A DNA stretch of 64,000 nt from Segniliparus rotundus DSM 44985 (GCF_000092825.1 NC_014168.1:611946-675945), one strand, 5' to 3'. Shown: positions 48,465-58,893, counted from the first letter of the stretch. The notes: generated by a model not told the origin, from the sequence alone. Numbers and translations: made by a program.

Positions 48465-51455
48465 CTACGAGGTGGCAGGTTCGCTTGGGGCGACCCGGTC
48501 GATGAAGCGGATGATCTTGTCCGGTCGGGCGTTGGTCGCGTAATGCTCGTACGCGATGTCGAGCACGGACTCTTCATCGCCTTCCAAAAGGGCCAAAAGG
48601 GCCACCCCTGCGGAGATCCTTGTGTGGTCGCTCGCGTACTTCACGAGTTTCTGGTCCGCCAGCGGCTTGCTCTCTTGCTGGTTCCGCTCGATCTCCGCGC
48701 TCGCCACAGCGGCCAGGACGTCGTCGCGCAAGGCCTCGACCATGCTGTCTGTGACTGGCTCGTTGCGTTTGAGCGCGCCGACGACGTCCAAGAACGCGGG
48801 CCGGTCGTACGCGAACGAAGCCTCGACTGTGTCGATGGCCAGATCCATGGCGAGCTGGGAGACGTCCGCTTTTTCGGCGAGCAAGGCACAGAGGCGCTTG
48901 TGCGCCTCCGGCGCGACGGTCTGCAACCGGTGCAACAGGTCCGGCGTGTCCTCGGCCGGCTTGCTGCCCGTGCAGGTCGCCGGATCGACAAACCTCGGCT
49001 CGGCTGCGAGCGCGGCGTCGCCGACGATGTTGTCGTTCGCCCGGAGGACGCCCGTGTTCAGCTCGTCATGGACCTCCATGCTTGTGGCGACGGCGATCAG
49101 CCGGTAACGCCGCCCGCTGGCGATGTGCTCCGCCGACATGGCCTCGAAGTGGCGCAGCGCCTGCAGGCCGGGGTCGCTGCGGCCGAGGATCGCGCCCCGT
49201 CCAGTCGCAGGCACCGTTTCCCAGCCGAGCCGAACAGACCCCGGCACGACGACGCCCGGAGGCACCCATCCTCGGCCTTGGTTGGTGAAGAAGAAGAAGT
49301 GCACGATCTCATCGTGGTCGGCGTGCGCGGCGATGGCGTACGCCGGTCTGACGCCAGGCGGATAGCCCTCGCGAGCGGACCAGTCAGAGCCCAGGACATA
49401 CCGGAGCAGGCGGGTGATCGCGTCGATCGCGTCTTGGTTGGGGTGGTTGCTATTGAGCGGATTGATCGTGTTCGGCCCACTGTGGCGCGAGTCCGCCCGC
49501 CACGGGGCAGGGCCGCCGCTTCGGTGGTTTCGGCCGCCGGACGGAGCGGCCTGGCCGCCCCCGCTGTAAGGAGTCATCGGGTAGGCGCTGCTCATCGGGC
49601 TTGTCGGCGCGCCGCCCGAGTTCTGCATCGGCGCGGCCGCAGGGGGCGCGGCCGAGTTCGGCGGCAGGGGCGCGTTCGGCGGAGGAGCCTGGGGCAGCGG
49701 TGGCGGAGGAGCCTGGTGCTGCGGCGGCGGGGGAGGGGTCGGCGCGCCGACGCCGGAGCTTCCTGCGAAGTTCGTCGAAGTGACATTGCCCGGAGCAGGT
49801 TTGAACTCGGAACCGGGGAAGCCTGGTCCGCCCGTGCCGGGAGCCGAAGAGACAGGCGGCGCTGCGGTTTGGCCGAGCGAGGTCGCTGCGCCCGCGATGT
49901 TGCCGCCAATGCTTGCCGCCGTGCCCGCGATGTTGCCGATCGGGCCCGCCGCTTGCGTCGCGGCGTTGGCGAGCTGGCCCAGCGGCCCTTGGGCGCCTGC
50001 GGGCGTGCCTGCCAATGGGCTGCCCCCCTGCGGCGCGTGGGGCGACTGCCGGGCTTCTGCGCTGTTGGGCTGTGCCGGGTTGCCGCTGTTCGGGGTGTTG
50101 CTGCTGTTCGTGGCGCCGCTTTGCGGGTTGGTCGACAGGGAAGTCGAACTCTGCGGAGCGGTCAGCGGTCCGGATGTCGGGTTCGCGTGCGTTTCTCCTA
50201 TCGCGCCGGTCGGGTTCGCGGTGTGGTCCCAGGCGCTCGGTGTGGTGTGGAAAAGCGTGTTTTGGCCCCGGTTGTCCGCAGGGGTCTGCACTTGGGAGCC
50301 CTGGTTGCCCTGCCCGTGGTCGCCGCCGAAGCCGCCTGGACCGTTTCCTGGCCCCCCGCCGAAGCCTCCGTGGTCGCCGCCGAAGCCGCCCCCGCCTCCT
50401 GGCCCCCCGCCGCCTGGGCCGCCGGGGAGGCCAGCGCCCCCGTTGCCGCCGCCGAAGTAGCTCGGGCCGTCGCTCCTGCTGCCTCCAGTGTCGGCGCGGG
50501 GCTCGCCGCCTGCTTTGTCTGGCTCGTCGCTGCCCCGAGCCGCTGCGAGGGCTTCGTCGTTGGTCTGCGGGGTCCCGTCCGGCTTCGTCGTGCTCGTGGT
50601 CTTCGAGCTGTCGGGTTCGGTGTTGGCGTCCTTCTTGTCCTTGGACACGGAGGCGTTCGGTGCTTGAGCGCCGTTGTCGTGCTTGGCGCCGGCGACGAGG
50701 TCGCGGTCTTTGTCCTTGCCCTCGACGGCTGTTGCTGTCTTGCCGTTGGCGTGCGCGGTCGCGGCGACGGCGCGGCCGTCGTTGTCCTTGGTGTCGGCCG
50801 CGGCGGAGCCGTCTTTGTTGTGGCCGGCCTCTGGCGCGGCGATCTTGAGCTGGTTCCCCTGAGCCAGGAGGTCGTCGTGGGCCTGCTCATGGCCCTCGGC
50901 TTCTTTGCCGCCGGTCTTGCCGCTTGTGAAGCGGTTCGCCGTCTCCTGAGCGGAGTCGCGCGCGCCTCGGATCTGCCCGAGCAACACCAGGACCACGTCG
51001 TCCACAGCTTTCTTCGCGTTGTCGATGACCGACATCGCTTGCGGCCCGTAGCCGCCGGTTCCAGAGGCTCCGCTCGCGCCGAGCTGTCCGATCTGGTCGT
51101 ACGCGCTCAGGACGATCCGGTGCATGTCGTCCTTCGCCTGACCGACCAGCTCGCCGAGGTGCTGGTTCTGCGCGTTCTGTTGCGCCAACTGGTCGGAGAA
51201 TTTGGAAAGCGACGTGTCGTCCCCGCTGACGACGCTGGTGAGCATGTCCGAGGCCGCGTCGTGCGATGTGCCGGACCACCATTGCGCGGAACCGCTGTTG
51301 ACCGAGTTCACGCCGTCGAGGGCCTGGTTCACAGCCTGCGGCAGCCCGCCCCGGCTTTGCTGGAGCTGCGCGAAGAAGCTCCATTCCACTTCGATTTTGT
51401 TCTTGCCGATGATGAGCGCCGCCAACTGGTCGAATTGGCTTCCTATGGTGGTCAT
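48465..51455 (-). CDS. Large ESX-associated protein with WXG-like N-terminus and ordered C-terminal domains
   Basis: This 996-residue protein has an N-terminal helical domain (residues 1-180) containing SAQWWSGTSHDAASDML, a WXG/PPE-like targeting region without signal peptide. Residues 185-330 are Lys/Asp/Ala-rich and charged, 330-400 Gly-rich, and 400-670 Pro/Ala/Ser-rich. Residues 670-996 are ordered, with FFFTNQGRGWVPPGVVVPGS, a short Cys pair and helical bundles. From memory this end resembles the DUF5632/DUF5631 pair of mycobacterial ESX-associated proteins; that needs a profile search. Its start overlaps the stop of the 291-residue gene (ATGA). Confidence 0.75.
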   Translation of the reverse strand: MTTIGSQFDQLAALIIGKNKIEVEWSFFAQLQQSRGGLPQAVNQALDGVNSVNSGSAQWWSGTSHDAASDMLTSVVSGDDTSLSKFSDQLAQQNAQNQHLGELVGQAKDDMHRIVLSAYDQIGQLGASGASGTGGYGPQAMSVIDNAKKAVDDVVLVLLGQIRGARDSAQETANRFTSGKTGGKEAEGHEQAHDDLLAQGNQLKIAAPEAGHNKDGSAAADTKDNDGRAVAATAHANGKTATAVEGKDKDRDLVAGAKHDNGAQAPNASVSKDKKDANTEPDSSKTTSTTKPDGTPQTNDEALAAARGSDEPDKAGGEPRADTGGSRSDGPSYFGGGNGGAGLPGGPGGGGPGGGGGFGGDHGGFGGGPGNGPGGFGGDHGQGNQGSQVQTPADNRGQNTLFHTTPSAWDHTANPTGAIGETHANPTSGPLTAPQSSTSLSTNPQSGATNSSNTPNSGNPAQPNSAEARQSPHAPQGGSPLAGTPAGAQGPLGQLANAATQAAGPIGNIAGTAASIGGNIAGAATSLGQTAAPPVSSAPGTGGPGFPGSEFKPAPGNVTSTNFAGSSGVGAPTPPPPPQHQAPPPPLPQAPPPNAPLPPNSAAPPAAAPMQNSGGAPTSPMSSAYPMTPYSGGGQAAPSGGRNHRSGGPAPWRADSRHSGPNTINPLNSNHPNQDAIDAITRLLRYVLGSDWSAREGYPPGVRPAYAIAAHADHDEIVHFFFFTNQGRGWVPPGVVVPGSVRLGWETVPATGRGAILGRSDPGLQALRHFEAMSAEHIASGRRYRLIAVATSMEVHDELNTGVLRANDNIVGDAALAAEPRFVDPATCTGSKPAEDTPDLLHRLQTVAPEAHKRLCALLAEKADVSQLAMDLAIDTVEASFAYDRPAFLDVVGALKRNEPVTDSMVEALRDDVLAAVASAEIERNQQESKPLADQKLVKYASDHTRISAGVALLALLEGDEESVLDIAYEHYATNARPDKIIRFIDRVAPSEPATS

Positions 51456-52327
51456 GCTTCTGACTCCTCCTGCAGCTCCCGCAGGGACGCGACGAACCTG
51501 CCGTGCCGTTCCTGCTCGTACTCGTCGGTGAAGTTCGGGCCCGCCAACTCGGGCTGCGGGTCGAGGTCCGCGAATTTCGGAGCCCCTGCCGCGACGTCGG
51601 CGAGTTCGTACGTGCTTTTGCGCAGTTCCTGTGTCTCATCGCGCAGGCGCTGGAGCATTCGCCGCGCGCCTTCGTGCGCCATCCACAGGATGCTCTCCGA
51701 GTGCTGTTTCTGCAGGCGCGAGAAAATGTGCGTCGGCAGGCCGACCCGGTCCACCGTCACCCCGATCTCGCCCCTCGGCGTGTCGAAGTTCAGGGACAAC
51801 GTCGGCCGCCTGACAGGTCGGGCCGGGGGCGCGGCGGAGAAACCAGCGCGGACATACGCGCGGAACTCTTCGGCGAACTCGGGGTTCGCCGTGTTCTCCG
51901 CCATCTCTGCCGGGAACGCCCCAGGGTCGAGGGGCGAATTTTCCTCGGGCGCCGTTGGAAAGAACGGGGCCGCCTCGCCGAGCCCGTTTCCGCTGGCCTC
52001 TTCCTCCTCGGCGACGATCAGCCTCGCCCGCATCGCGGTGAGGCGCAGCGCGTGGGTCACGTACGGCGCGAAGGCGTTGTGATCGCGCAGGCCCACGCTC
52101 TGGGGGAGCAACAAGTAGTTGGTCTCCAAGCGCACCGCGTTGTCCGGGGTCGCGAGCACGACGCGGCGGCGGTGCAGGCTGCCGAGGAACTCATGGCGGC
52201 GCTGTTGGCGTTCTAACAGCTCGTACGCCAGCTCCAGCGTCGCCGGGCTGAGCTGGGACATCCATGCGGAGGCTTCCTCAGTCGGTTCGCTCACGTTCGT
52301 GCCCGCCGTCCTCGTCGAAATGAGCAC
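51452..52327 (-). CDS. ESX-locus protein of unknown function
   Basis: This 291-residue soluble protein has LSPATLELAYELLERQQRRHEF near residue 25, acidic and Pro-rich stretches in the middle, and a C-terminal half with strand and helix segments (GEIGVTVDRVGLPTHIF, RMLQRLRDETQELRK). It may be a chaperone or adaptor for the large protein downstream; nothing in the sequence proves that. GTG 52327 shares a base with the upstream stop (TAGTG). ATG 52261 is an alternative start nearer to the first ordered block. Confidence 0.65.
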   Translation of the reverse strand: MLISTRTAGTNVSEPTEEASAWMSQLSPATLELAYELLERQQRRHEFLGSLHRRRVVLATPDNAVRLETNYLLLPQSVGLRDHNAFAPYVTHALRLTAMRARLIVAEEEEASGNGLGEAAPFFPTAPEENSPLDPGAFPAEMAENTANPEFAEEFRAYVRAGFSAAPPARPVRRPTLSLNFDTPRGEIGVTVDRVGLPTHIFSRLQKQHSESILWMAHEGARRMLQRLRDETQELRKSTYELADVAAGAPKFADLDPQPELAGPNFTDEYEQERHGRFVASLRELQEESEA

Positions 52328-52674
52328 TACGCTTGCGTTGTCGGCAGCGCCGTCAGCGATGTGGCGCTGGTGGACTCGGTTTCACGAACCGTTGTGGCGG
52401 AGAAAGCGAAATTGCCCGCCGCGCGTTGCAGCCTCTCCGAAAGGTGCGCCGCCCCAGCGGTGATGAGGTCGTTCTGCGCGGCGATGACGTCCGCGATGGC
52501 TTTGCTCACCCGGTCCGAGCCGAGATTCGGGGTTCCGCTCTGCGCCTGCGCCAGCCGGGGCAGTTCCCGGATGCGTTCCGCGAGCGCGTCGATCGTGTTC
52601 CCTGCGGCGGCGGCCTGGTCGGCGTCGAAGGCGAAATGCTCGCCGTCGGCGCCTTTGCCGGACGGAATCGTCAT
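52327..52674 (-). CDS. EspC/WXG100-like small protein
   Basis: This 115-residue helical protein lacks a signal peptide or Cys. FDADQAAAAGNTIDALAERI and a second helix (VSKAIADVIAAQNDLITAG) form the hairpin expected of EspC/WXG-type partners, with GTPNLGSDRV at the turn and a Thr/Ser-rich tail. GGGGA precedes ATG 52674. It begins an operon whose next genes overlap it one after another. Confidence 0.7.
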   Translation of the reverse strand: MTIPSGKGADGEHFAFDADQAAAAGNTIDALAERIRELPRLAQAQSGTPNLGSDRVSKAIADVIAAQNDLITAGAAHLSERLQRAAGNFAFSATTVRETESTSATSLTALPTTQA

Positions 52675-52845
52675 GATCCGTTCCCCTTTCGTCTCGGTCC
52701 GCTTTTATCTTAGACGCGCTGGCGTCGGTTTCGGTTCCCTCGATCTCCAGCGCCCCGACGCGCCGAGCGCTTCGCGTCCTGTGCGGACCCGGCCTTCCAT
52801 TGTGGCGTCTTTCCCGCTCCCGCACCACAGGGAGCCGGGAATGCC

Positions 52846-52879
52846 CGGCAGCGGACTCGGCTGACCGAGTCTGCTGCCG
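52846..52879. terminator. Hairpin terminator, 15-bp arms
   Basis: CGGCAGCGGACTCGG and CCGAGTCTGCTGCCG pair with one G-T around CTGA, 55 bases past the end of the minus-strand gene at 52934. Confidence 0.75.
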
Positions 52880-52933
52880 CAGGAAAATTGCCTCAAGGAA
52901 CGCTTGTCGTTCTGCACAGCGGGCCACACGCGC

Positions 52934-53383
52934 TCAGGCCTCGTGCCACGGCGCCTTCTGATAGTCGCCGGCGACTTCTATGAAGCGCCGTTCGGCGAAC
53001 ACCGCCTCGTGCGGATCGAGCGCCATGACCGTGACTCCGAGGCGACTGTTGTCCGCGGTGACCACAGTCCGCTGTCGCGCATGGCCGCTGTCCTCGGTGA
53101 TGAACGTGATTCGCGTGCGGTCGCACCAGTACCCGTTGCCTCCGGACAGGTCTTCCTGAGCAATCTCCACGTCGACCACCGGCCCGCCGTCCAACAGGGC
53201 ACGGACCCCGGTGATGCTTTCGATAACGCTCGGGCAGCACTGACCGTCGGACAACGCGTGCCGAACCGGCCCTCGATCGGTCAGAAGAACAAGATCGTCT
53301 GTCGAGTCGCCGATCTGCACCCCGGTGACTTTCCGGCCGAGGATCGCGGCTTTCGCCCCGGCCAATTCCCAACCCTGCTCCAC
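52934..53383 (-). CDS. Hypothetical protein
   Basis: This 149-residue soluble protein of unknown function reads mainly as beta-strands (DDLVLLTDRGPVRHAL, DVEIAQEDL, RITFITED, TVMALDPHEAVF). It has three Cys (CC and WCD) and no signal peptide. The GTG start has GGGGG six bases upstream. It lies between tRNA-Arg and a terminator, possibly sharing transcription with the tRNA. Confidence 0.6.
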   Translation of the reverse strand: MEQGWELAGAKAAILGRKVTGVQIGDSTDDLVLLTDRGPVRHALSDGQCCPSVIESITGVRALLDGGPVVDVEIAQEDLSGGNGYWCDRTRITFITEDSGHARQRTVVTADNSRLGVTVMALDPHEAVFAERRFIEVAGDYQKAPWHEA

Positions 53384-53523
53384 AGCCCGCCCCCTTTTTT
53401 CGCCCCGGTGTCCGTGCTCCGAGCGCAGGAGCGTCGAGCGGCCGCGGACAGAGCATTTCCGAGAGGCAGAATTTCCGCGCCAAAGAACTTCCCCGGGATG
53501 ACGCCCTCCTGTTTCCCAGATCC

Positions 53524-53599
53524 TGGTGCCTCCGGCAGGATTCGAACCTGCGACCTTTCGCTCCGGAGGCGAACGCTCTATCCCCTGAGCTACGGAGGC
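53524..53599 (-). tRNA. tRNA-Arg (anticodon CCG)
   Basis: This is a complete cloverleaf on the reverse strand: acceptor GCCTCCG/CGGAGGC, anticodon loop CTCCGGA (CCG, reads CGG), T-loop TTCGAAT, and encoded CCA. In mycobacteria an arginine tRNA and argS lie ahead of lysA. Here argS is absent between them. Confidence 0.97.
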
Positions 53600-53711
53600 G
53601 TGTGTAGCGATTGGGACGGTTCATCCTACCCCATGGCGGCTTTGGCGCAAAAACGCTTTCCAACCTGATCGACAACGGGTCCCAACTGGTCATCGTGTTC
53701 GCGCAACCCCG

Positions 53712-53717
53712 TAAGAT
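53712..53717 (+). promoter_or_regulatory. -10 element of the lysA leaderless promoter
   Basis: TAAGAT lies eight bases before GTG 53726. Confidence 0.5.
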
Positions 53718-53725
53718 GGCACCTC

Positions 53726-55081
53726 GTGACTCCGGTGGAACAAACTGCGGCTCCGCTCGCCGCATTAGCCCCTGAGGTGTGGCCCAAGCACGCGGCCCGC
53801 GGCGCCGACGGAGCCGTCCGGCTCGCAGGCGTGCGCGTGGACGAGCTGATCGAACGCTACGGCAGCCCTCTTTTCGTCGTGGACAAGGACGATTTCCACA
53901 CCCGATGCCGCCGGTGGGCCGAAGCCCTCGGCCCCAGGAACGTGCATTACGCCTCGAAAGCGTTCCTCAGCGGGCAGCTCGCGCATTGGCTCGACCAGGA
54001 AGGCCTCGCGCTGGACGTTTGCTCCGGGGGGGAGCTGGCCATCGCCTTGCGCGGCGGGTTCCCGCCCAACCGGATGACGTTGCACGGCAACAACAAGTCC
54101 GTCGCGGAGCTGCGCCGCGCGGTCGACGTCGGCGTCGAGGCGGTCGTGCTCGACTCTTTCGAGGAGATCGAGCGCCTCGACGCCGCTTGCGCGGAATTGG
54201 GACGGGAACAGGATGTCCTTGTCCGTCTCACCGTCGGCGTCCAAGCGCACACGCATGAGGCTATCGCCACCGCCCACGAGGACCAGAAGTTCGGTTTCTC
54301 GGTCGCTTCGGGCGCTGCGGCGGAGGCGGTGCGCCGGGTGCTCGCCCGCCCGAGATTGCGGCTGATCGGTTTCCACAGCCATATCGGTTCGCAGATCCTT
54401 GAGCTGGACGGTTTCCGGCTCGCCGCGCAGCGCGTGGCCGCGTTCGCGGACGAAGCGGTCCGCGGCTTCGGGCCGATACCGACGCTGCGTGTGCTCGACC
54501 TCGGCGGCGGGCTCGGCGTCGCGTACCAGCTCGGCGAGCGCCCGCCCGAGCCCGCCGAGCTCGCCGAGGCCGTTCGCAAAGAGGTCGAGCAGTATCCGGC
54601 GGCGGCCCGCCTTTCGGTGGCCGTCGAGCCGGGCCGGTCGATCATGGCTTCGGGCACGGTCACCCTCTACACCGTCGGCACGGTGAAGGACGTCGTGTTG
54701 GAGGGCGGCGCGATCCGCAAGTACGTGAGCGTCGACGGCGGCATGAGCGACAACATCCGCCCCGCCTTGTACGGCGCGCACTACGACGCGCGGCTTGTCT
54801 CCAGGGCCGGCGCGGCAGAGCCCGCGCAGTCCCGCGTGGTCGGCAAGCACTGCGAGACCGGGGACATCGTGGTCCGCGACTGTCTGCTGCCCGAGGACGT
54901 CGCCCCCGGCGATATCGTCGCCGTCGCGAGCACGGGGGCGTACTGCTATTCGCTGTCCAGCCGCTACAACGCGCTCTGCAGGCCAGCGGTCGTCGCCGTG
55001 GAGGACGGGCGTTCGTGGCTCATGCTGCGCAGAGAAACTGAAGCCGATCTTTTGAGCCTGGAGGTGTCCGATGGGGAATAA
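53726..55081 (+). CDS. lysA: Diaminopimelate decarboxylase
   Basis: The PLP enzyme decarboxylates meso-diaminopimelate to L-lysine. The 451-residue fold type III protein has Lys78 in [10 protein letters not shown] as the PLP anchor, [33 protein letters not shown] (phosphate loop) and [31 protein letters not shown] near the end supplies the dimer-interface Cys that reaches the active site. It overlaps hom by eleven bases. Confidence 0.96.
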   Translation: MTPVEQTAAPLAALAPEVWPKHAARGADGAVRLAGVRVDELIERYGSPLFVVDKDDFHTRCRRWAEALGPRNVHYASKAFLSGQLAHWLDQEGLALDVCSGGELAIALRGGFPPNRMTLHGNNKSVAELRRAVDVGVEAVVLDSFEEIERLDAACAELGREQDVLVRLTVGVQAHTHEAIATAHEDQKFGFSVASGAAAEAVRRVLARPRLRLIGFHSHIGSQILELDGFRLAAQRVAAFADEAVRGFGPIPTLRVLDLGGGLGVAYQLGERPPEPAELAEAVRKEVEQYPAAARLSVAVEPGRSIMASGTVTLYTVGTVKDVVLEGGAIRKYVSVDGGMSDNIRPALYGAHYDARLVSRAGAAEPAQSRVVGKHCETGDIVVRDCLLPEDVAPGDIVAVASTGAYCYSLSSRYNALCRPAVVAVEDGRSWLMLRRETEADLLSLEVSDGE

Positions 55082-56486
55082 GCACGACGAGAACAGCGAG
55101 AAGCGGGAGATCGGCGTCGGGTTGCTCGGCCTGGGCACCGTCGGCTCGGAAGTGGCGCGAGTGCTCGTCGAGGACGCCGAAGAGCTCGCGGCCAGGGTTG
55201 GGGCGAAACTCGTCCTGCGCGGGGTGGCCGTGCGCAAGCTCGACGCGCCGCGAGGGGTCTGCGAACACCTCGTGGACCCGGCTTTGCTGACCACTGACGC
55301 CGCCGAGCTGGTCGCCAGGGACGATGTGGACGTCGTGGTCGAGCTGATCGGCGGGATCAACCCCGCCAAAGATCTCATCCGCCAGGCGCTGCGCGCGGGC
55401 AAGTCGGTGGTCTCCGCGAACAAGGCATTGTTCGCGGCCCACTCCGCGAAGTTGTTCGAGGCGGCGCAGAAGGCCAAGGTCGATTTGTTCTTCGAGGCCG
55501 CGGTCGCGGGAGCCATCCCGGTCATCCGTCCGTTGCGCCAATCCTTGGCGGGGGACCGGATCACCACGGTGGCCGGGATCGTCAACGGCACCACGAACTT
55601 CATCCTCTCGGCCATGGACTCCAAAGGCGACGATTACGACAAGGTTTTGCGCGAGGCGCAGGAGCTCGGCTACGCGGAGGCGGACCCCACTGCGGACGTG
55701 GGCGGCCACGACGCCGCCGCGAAAACGGCGATCATGGCTTCCATCGCCTTCCACACCCGCGTCACCGCAGACGATGTGCACGTCGAAGGCATCACGGACA
55801 TCGCCGCTGCCGACGTCGAATCGGCGAAGCAGCTCGGCTACACGATCAAGTTGCTCTCCATGTCCGAGCGGGTGACTGGCGGCGACGGGCACGAGCGCGT
55901 CTCCGCCAGGGTGTACCCGGCGCTGGTGCCGCGCTCGCATCCCCTCGCGAGCGTCAACGGCGCGTACAACGCGGTCGTCGTGGAGGCGGTGAACGCGGGC
56001 AGGCTGATGTTTTACGGCCAAGGGGCTGGCGGGGCTCCCACCGCTTCTTCTGTCGCGGGCGACCTCGTCGCCGCCGCCCGGAACCTGGTGCTCGGGCGCG
56101 CGGTGGCCAGCGAGTCCACGTACGCGAAGCTGCCGATCGCCCCGATCAGCGATGTGGCCGCGCGGTATTTCGTGCGCATACGGGTGGACGACCGCCCCGG
56201 TGTGCTCGCCTCGGTCGCGGCCGTGTTCGCCAAACGGGACGTCAGCATCGCGACGGTCCTGCAGAAGGGCCTTCCTCGTGACGGCGGGCATGACGCTTCG
56301 GGAGGCTCTGACGCGTCTGCGCAGTCCGAGTCCGCCGCGGACGGGGCTTCGGGCGGAGCGGAGATCATCATCATCACCCACTCCGCGCTCGGCGGGGCGC
56401 TCTCCGAGACCGTGCGCGAGGTCGAGGGGCATCCAGCTGTGGTCGAGGTGGAAAGCGTCTTGCGATTGGAGTTCGAGAATGACTGA
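55071..56486 (+). CDS. hom: Homoserine dehydrogenase with insertion in the ACT domain
   Basis: The enzyme reduces aspartate semialdehyde to homoserine, the branch to Thr and Met. The 471 residues include [18 protein letters not shown] (NAD(P) loop), catalytic domain with [12 protein letters not shown] and [17 protein letters not shown], and a C-terminal ACT domain (from about 365) that in relatives mediates threonine inhibition. That ACT domain is interrupted at about residues 402-432 by a Gly/Ser/Asp/Ala stretch, so feedback control may differ. It overlaps lysA upstream and thrC downstream. Confidence 0.95.
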   Translation: MGNKHDENSEKREIGVGLLGLGTVGSEVARVLVEDAEELAARVGAKLVLRGVAVRKLDAPRGVCEHLVDPALLTTDAAELVARDDVDVVVELIGGINPAKDLIRQALRAGKSVVSANKALFAAHSAKLFEAAQKAKVDLFFEAAVAGAIPVIRPLRQSLAGDRITTVAGIVNGTTNFILSAMDSKGDDYDKVLREAQELGYAEADPTADVGGHDAAAKTAIMASIAFHTRVTADDVHVEGITDIAAADVESAKQLGYTIKLLSMSERVTGGDGHERVSARVYPALVPRSHPLASVNGAYNAVVVEAVNAGRLMFYGQGAGGAPTASSVAGDLVAAARNLVLGRAVASESTYAKLPIAPISDVAARYFVRIRVDDRPGVLASVAAVFAKRDVSIATVLQKGLPRDGGHDASGGSDASAQSESAADGASGGAEIIIITHSALGGALSETVREVEGHPAVVEVESVLRLEFEND

Positions 56487-57555
56487 CAAGGCGTGGCGCG
56501 GGCTGATCCACGCGTACCGGCAATGGCTGGACCTTGGCGCCGCGCAAGGCTCCGCCGCCGAGCCGGTGACGCTCTTCGAGGGCAACACCCCGCTGGTCCC
56601 GGCCCCTCGGATCGGCGAGCTCATCGGATGCGAGCTCTGGCTGAAAGTGGAGGGCGCGAACCCCACCGGGTCCTTCAAGGACCGGGGCATGACCGCCGCG
56701 GTGACCGACGCGGTGGCGCGCGGCCAGAAGGTGCTTTTGTGCGCCTCCACCGGCAACACGTCCGCCTCGGCCGCGGCGTACGCCGCACGGGCCGGTCTCG
56801 CCTGCGCCGTCCTCATCCCTGAGGGCAAGATCGCGGCGGGCAAGCTCGCCCAGGCGGTGGTGTACGGCGCGAAGATCATCCAGGTGCGCGGCAACTTCGA
56901 CGACTGCCTGGAGCTCGCGCGCAAAACAGCCTCTTCGTTCCCGCATGTGGCATTGGTGAACTCCGTGAACCCGGTGCGCATCGAGGGCCAGAAAACGGCT
57001 GCTTTCGAGATCATGGACGTGCTTGGCCGGGCCCCGGACATCCACGCGTTGCCGGTCGGCAACGCCGGGAACATCACCGCGTACTGGCGCGGCTACAAGC
57101 AGTGGCATGAGGCCGGGGTGGTGTCGGCGGCGCCGAAGATGCTCGGCGTCCAAGCGGCGGGGGCCGCGCCGCTCGTCCACGGAGCCCCGGTCAAAGACCC
57201 GGAGACCATTGCGACGGCGATTCGGATCGGCGCCCCTGCCTCATGGGACGGCGCGCTCGCCGCGAAAGAGCAGTCGGGCGGCCAATTCCGGGCCGTGACC
57301 GACGAGGCGTTGTTGTCCGCGTACCAGCTCTTGGCCAGCAAGGAGGGCGTTTTCGTCGAGCCCGCCTCCGCGACGTCCGTCGCGGGGCTGCTCGCCGCGC
57401 GCGCGGACGGCTGGGCCCCGGAAGGCAGCCTCGTGGTCGCCACGGTGACCGGCAACGGCCTCAAGGACCCGGCCACCGCGCTCAACAGCATGCCGGAACT
57501 CAAAGCTATCGACGTGGACCCCGCGTTGGTGCTCAGCGAGCTCGGCCTTGACTGA
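56479..57555 (+). CDS. thrC: Threonine synthase
   Basis: The PLP enzyme converts O-phosphohomoserine to threonine. The 358 residues are a short actinobacterial form. [10 protein letters not shown] carries the PLP Lys at about residue 67, and [19 protein letters not shown] and [12 protein letters not shown] bind phosphate and substrate. The ATG overlaps the end of hom by eight bases, and the stop region overlaps thrB by eight bases. Confidence 0.96.
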   Translation: MTDKAWRGLIHAYRQWLDLGAAQGSAAEPVTLFEGNTPLVPAPRIGELIGCELWLKVEGANPTGSFKDRGMTAAVTDAVARGQKVLLCASTGNTSASAAAYAARAGLACAVLIPEGKIAAGKLAQAVVYGAKIIQVRGNFDDCLELARKTASSFPHVALVNSVNPVRIEGQKTAAFEIMDVLGRAPDIHALPVGNAGNITAYWRGYKQWHEAGVVSAAPKMLGVQAAGAAPLVHGAPVKDPETIATAIRIGAPASWDGALAAKEQSGGQFRAVTDEALLSAYQLLASKEGVFVEPASATSVAGLLAARADGWAPEGSLVVATVTGNGLKDPATALNSMPELKAIDVDPALVLSELGLD

Positions 57556-58483
57556 GCGCGCTGCTGGCGCGCCGCTGCCCGTCGGCCTGTCCGCGACGGC
57601 GCGGGTGCCCGCCTCCAGCGCCAACCTCGGCTCTGGTTTCGACTCCCTCGCTGTGGCGCTCGCGATCTATGACCAGGTCTCCGCGACAGTGGCTCCTGAC
57701 GGTCTGCGCGGCGAGGTCGTCGGCGAGGACGCGGATGTGCTCGCGGTCGACGAGACGCACCTGGTCGTGCGCGCCGTTCGCCGCGGCCTCGCGATGCGCG
57801 GGCGCAGCGCCGCCGGTCTTGTCCTGCGCTGCGACAACGCCGTCCCGCACGCCAGGGGCCTCGGCTCGTCCGCCACGGCTGTTGTGGCGGGCCTTGCCGT
57901 GGCGCAAGCGCTCGTCGCGAAGGCGGACGGGAATCCTGAACTCTTGGACCGTGCTGAGCTTGTGCGGCTCGCCGGGGAGTTCGAAGGGCACGCCGACAAC
58001 GCGGCGGCGAGCGTGTTCGGCGGCGGCGTGGTGTCCTGGGTTGCGGACGACGGGCATTGCCGCGCCACGCAGATCCAGGTGTCTGCGCAGGTGAAGCCAG
58101 TGGTTTTCATTCCCCAGTCGCGGGGCGTGACGCATGTCTCGCGCGGTATCCTCCCGGATCTGGTGCCCCGCGCGGACGCGGTGGCGAATCTTTCGCGCAG
58201 CGCGCTCATGGTCGTGGCGCTCACCCGCGAGCCCGCGCTGCTTTTCGACGCGTCACAGGATTGGCTGCATCAGCCGCACAGGGCGGCCGAGCAGCCGGAA
58301 ACCGCAGAGCTGGTGCGCTCATTGCGCGCGCGCGGCTTCGCCGCGATGGTGTCCGGGGCGGGGCCTTCTGTTTTGGCGTTGGCTGCAAGCGAAACCGAAC
58401 TGCGCGCCCTTGCAGAGACGCCTGTCGGGCAGGGTTGGGAACGCCGGGAAATCCCACTCGCGCGGCCCGCTCAGGCCTGGTGA
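57548..58483 (+). CDS. thrB: Homoserine kinase (TTG start)
   Basis: This GHMP kinase phosphorylates homoserine with ATP. The 311-residue protein has [19 protein letters not shown] at the N-terminus, [17 protein letters not shown] (ATP loop) near residue 100, and [12 protein letters not shown] near the end. The likely start is TTG 57548, inside the end of thrC, and gives a normal N-terminus; a rare start would keep output coupled to thrC. It ends the threonine operon. A 454-base leader of rho follows. Confidence 0.92.
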   Translation: MTERAAGAPLPVGLSATARVPASSANLGSGFDSLAVALAIYDQVSATVAPDGLRGEVVGEDADVLAVDETHLVVRAVRRGLAMRGRSAAGLVLRCDNAVPHARGLGSSATAVVAGLAVAQALVAKADGNPELLDRAELVRLAGEFEGHADNAAASVFGGGVVSWVADDGHCRATQIQVSAQVKPVVFIPQSRGVTHVSRGILPDLVPRADAVANLSRSALMVVALTREPALLFDASQDWLHQPHRAAEQPETAELVRSLRARGFAAMVSGAGPSVLALAASETELRALAETPVGQGWERREIPLARPAQAW

Positions 58484-58564
58484 TCCGCCGCAGGCCCGCA
58501 AGCTGTGGTTTTGGTTGTTCGCGCCACGAAAATTCTCACTGGTTTCCGCCGCGCCGGGGGTCTG

Positions 58565-58594
58565 TTGCGCGAGGGAGAAAACAGTCGGTATAGT
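58565..58594 (+). promoter_or_regulatory. Sigma-A-type promoter of rho
   Basis: TTGCGC (58565-58570) and TATAGT (58589-58594) are separated by 18 bases, one of the best matches to consensus in this window. Confidence 0.65.
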
Positions 58595-58863
58595 TGGCCC
58601 CGTCCAGCAGGGATATTCTGCGTTGAGGCAGCGAGTATCAGTGTGCGATTGCGCTCAAGTCCATTGCCATTTCGTGAAAAAACTGCACTCATGGCATTGC
58701 ATCAACGACTTCGTGCGGCGCATTCCCCGCAGGGCAAACAGTAAACGTAGGGAATCATCAACACGCAACGGCAGTTGGCGGCGTGAACGCGCCAGTCGCC
58801 GACCATGCCCGTTTTGCTCAAAGACGAGTGGGCGGTCTGTGATCTATGAGGGCTCTGCGCGCG

Positions 58864-58893
58864 ATGAAAAGTTCAGACTCTGAAGAGACATGA
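58864..58893 (+). other. Mini-ORF in the rho leader
   Basis: ATG at 58864 opens nine codons (MKSSDSEET) ending in TGA. That TGA overlaps an ATG at 58890 which is in frame with rho and begins MRKSSDSEEK. The likeness comes from the direct repeat. It may act in translational control, or be a neutral by-product. Confidence 0.4.
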
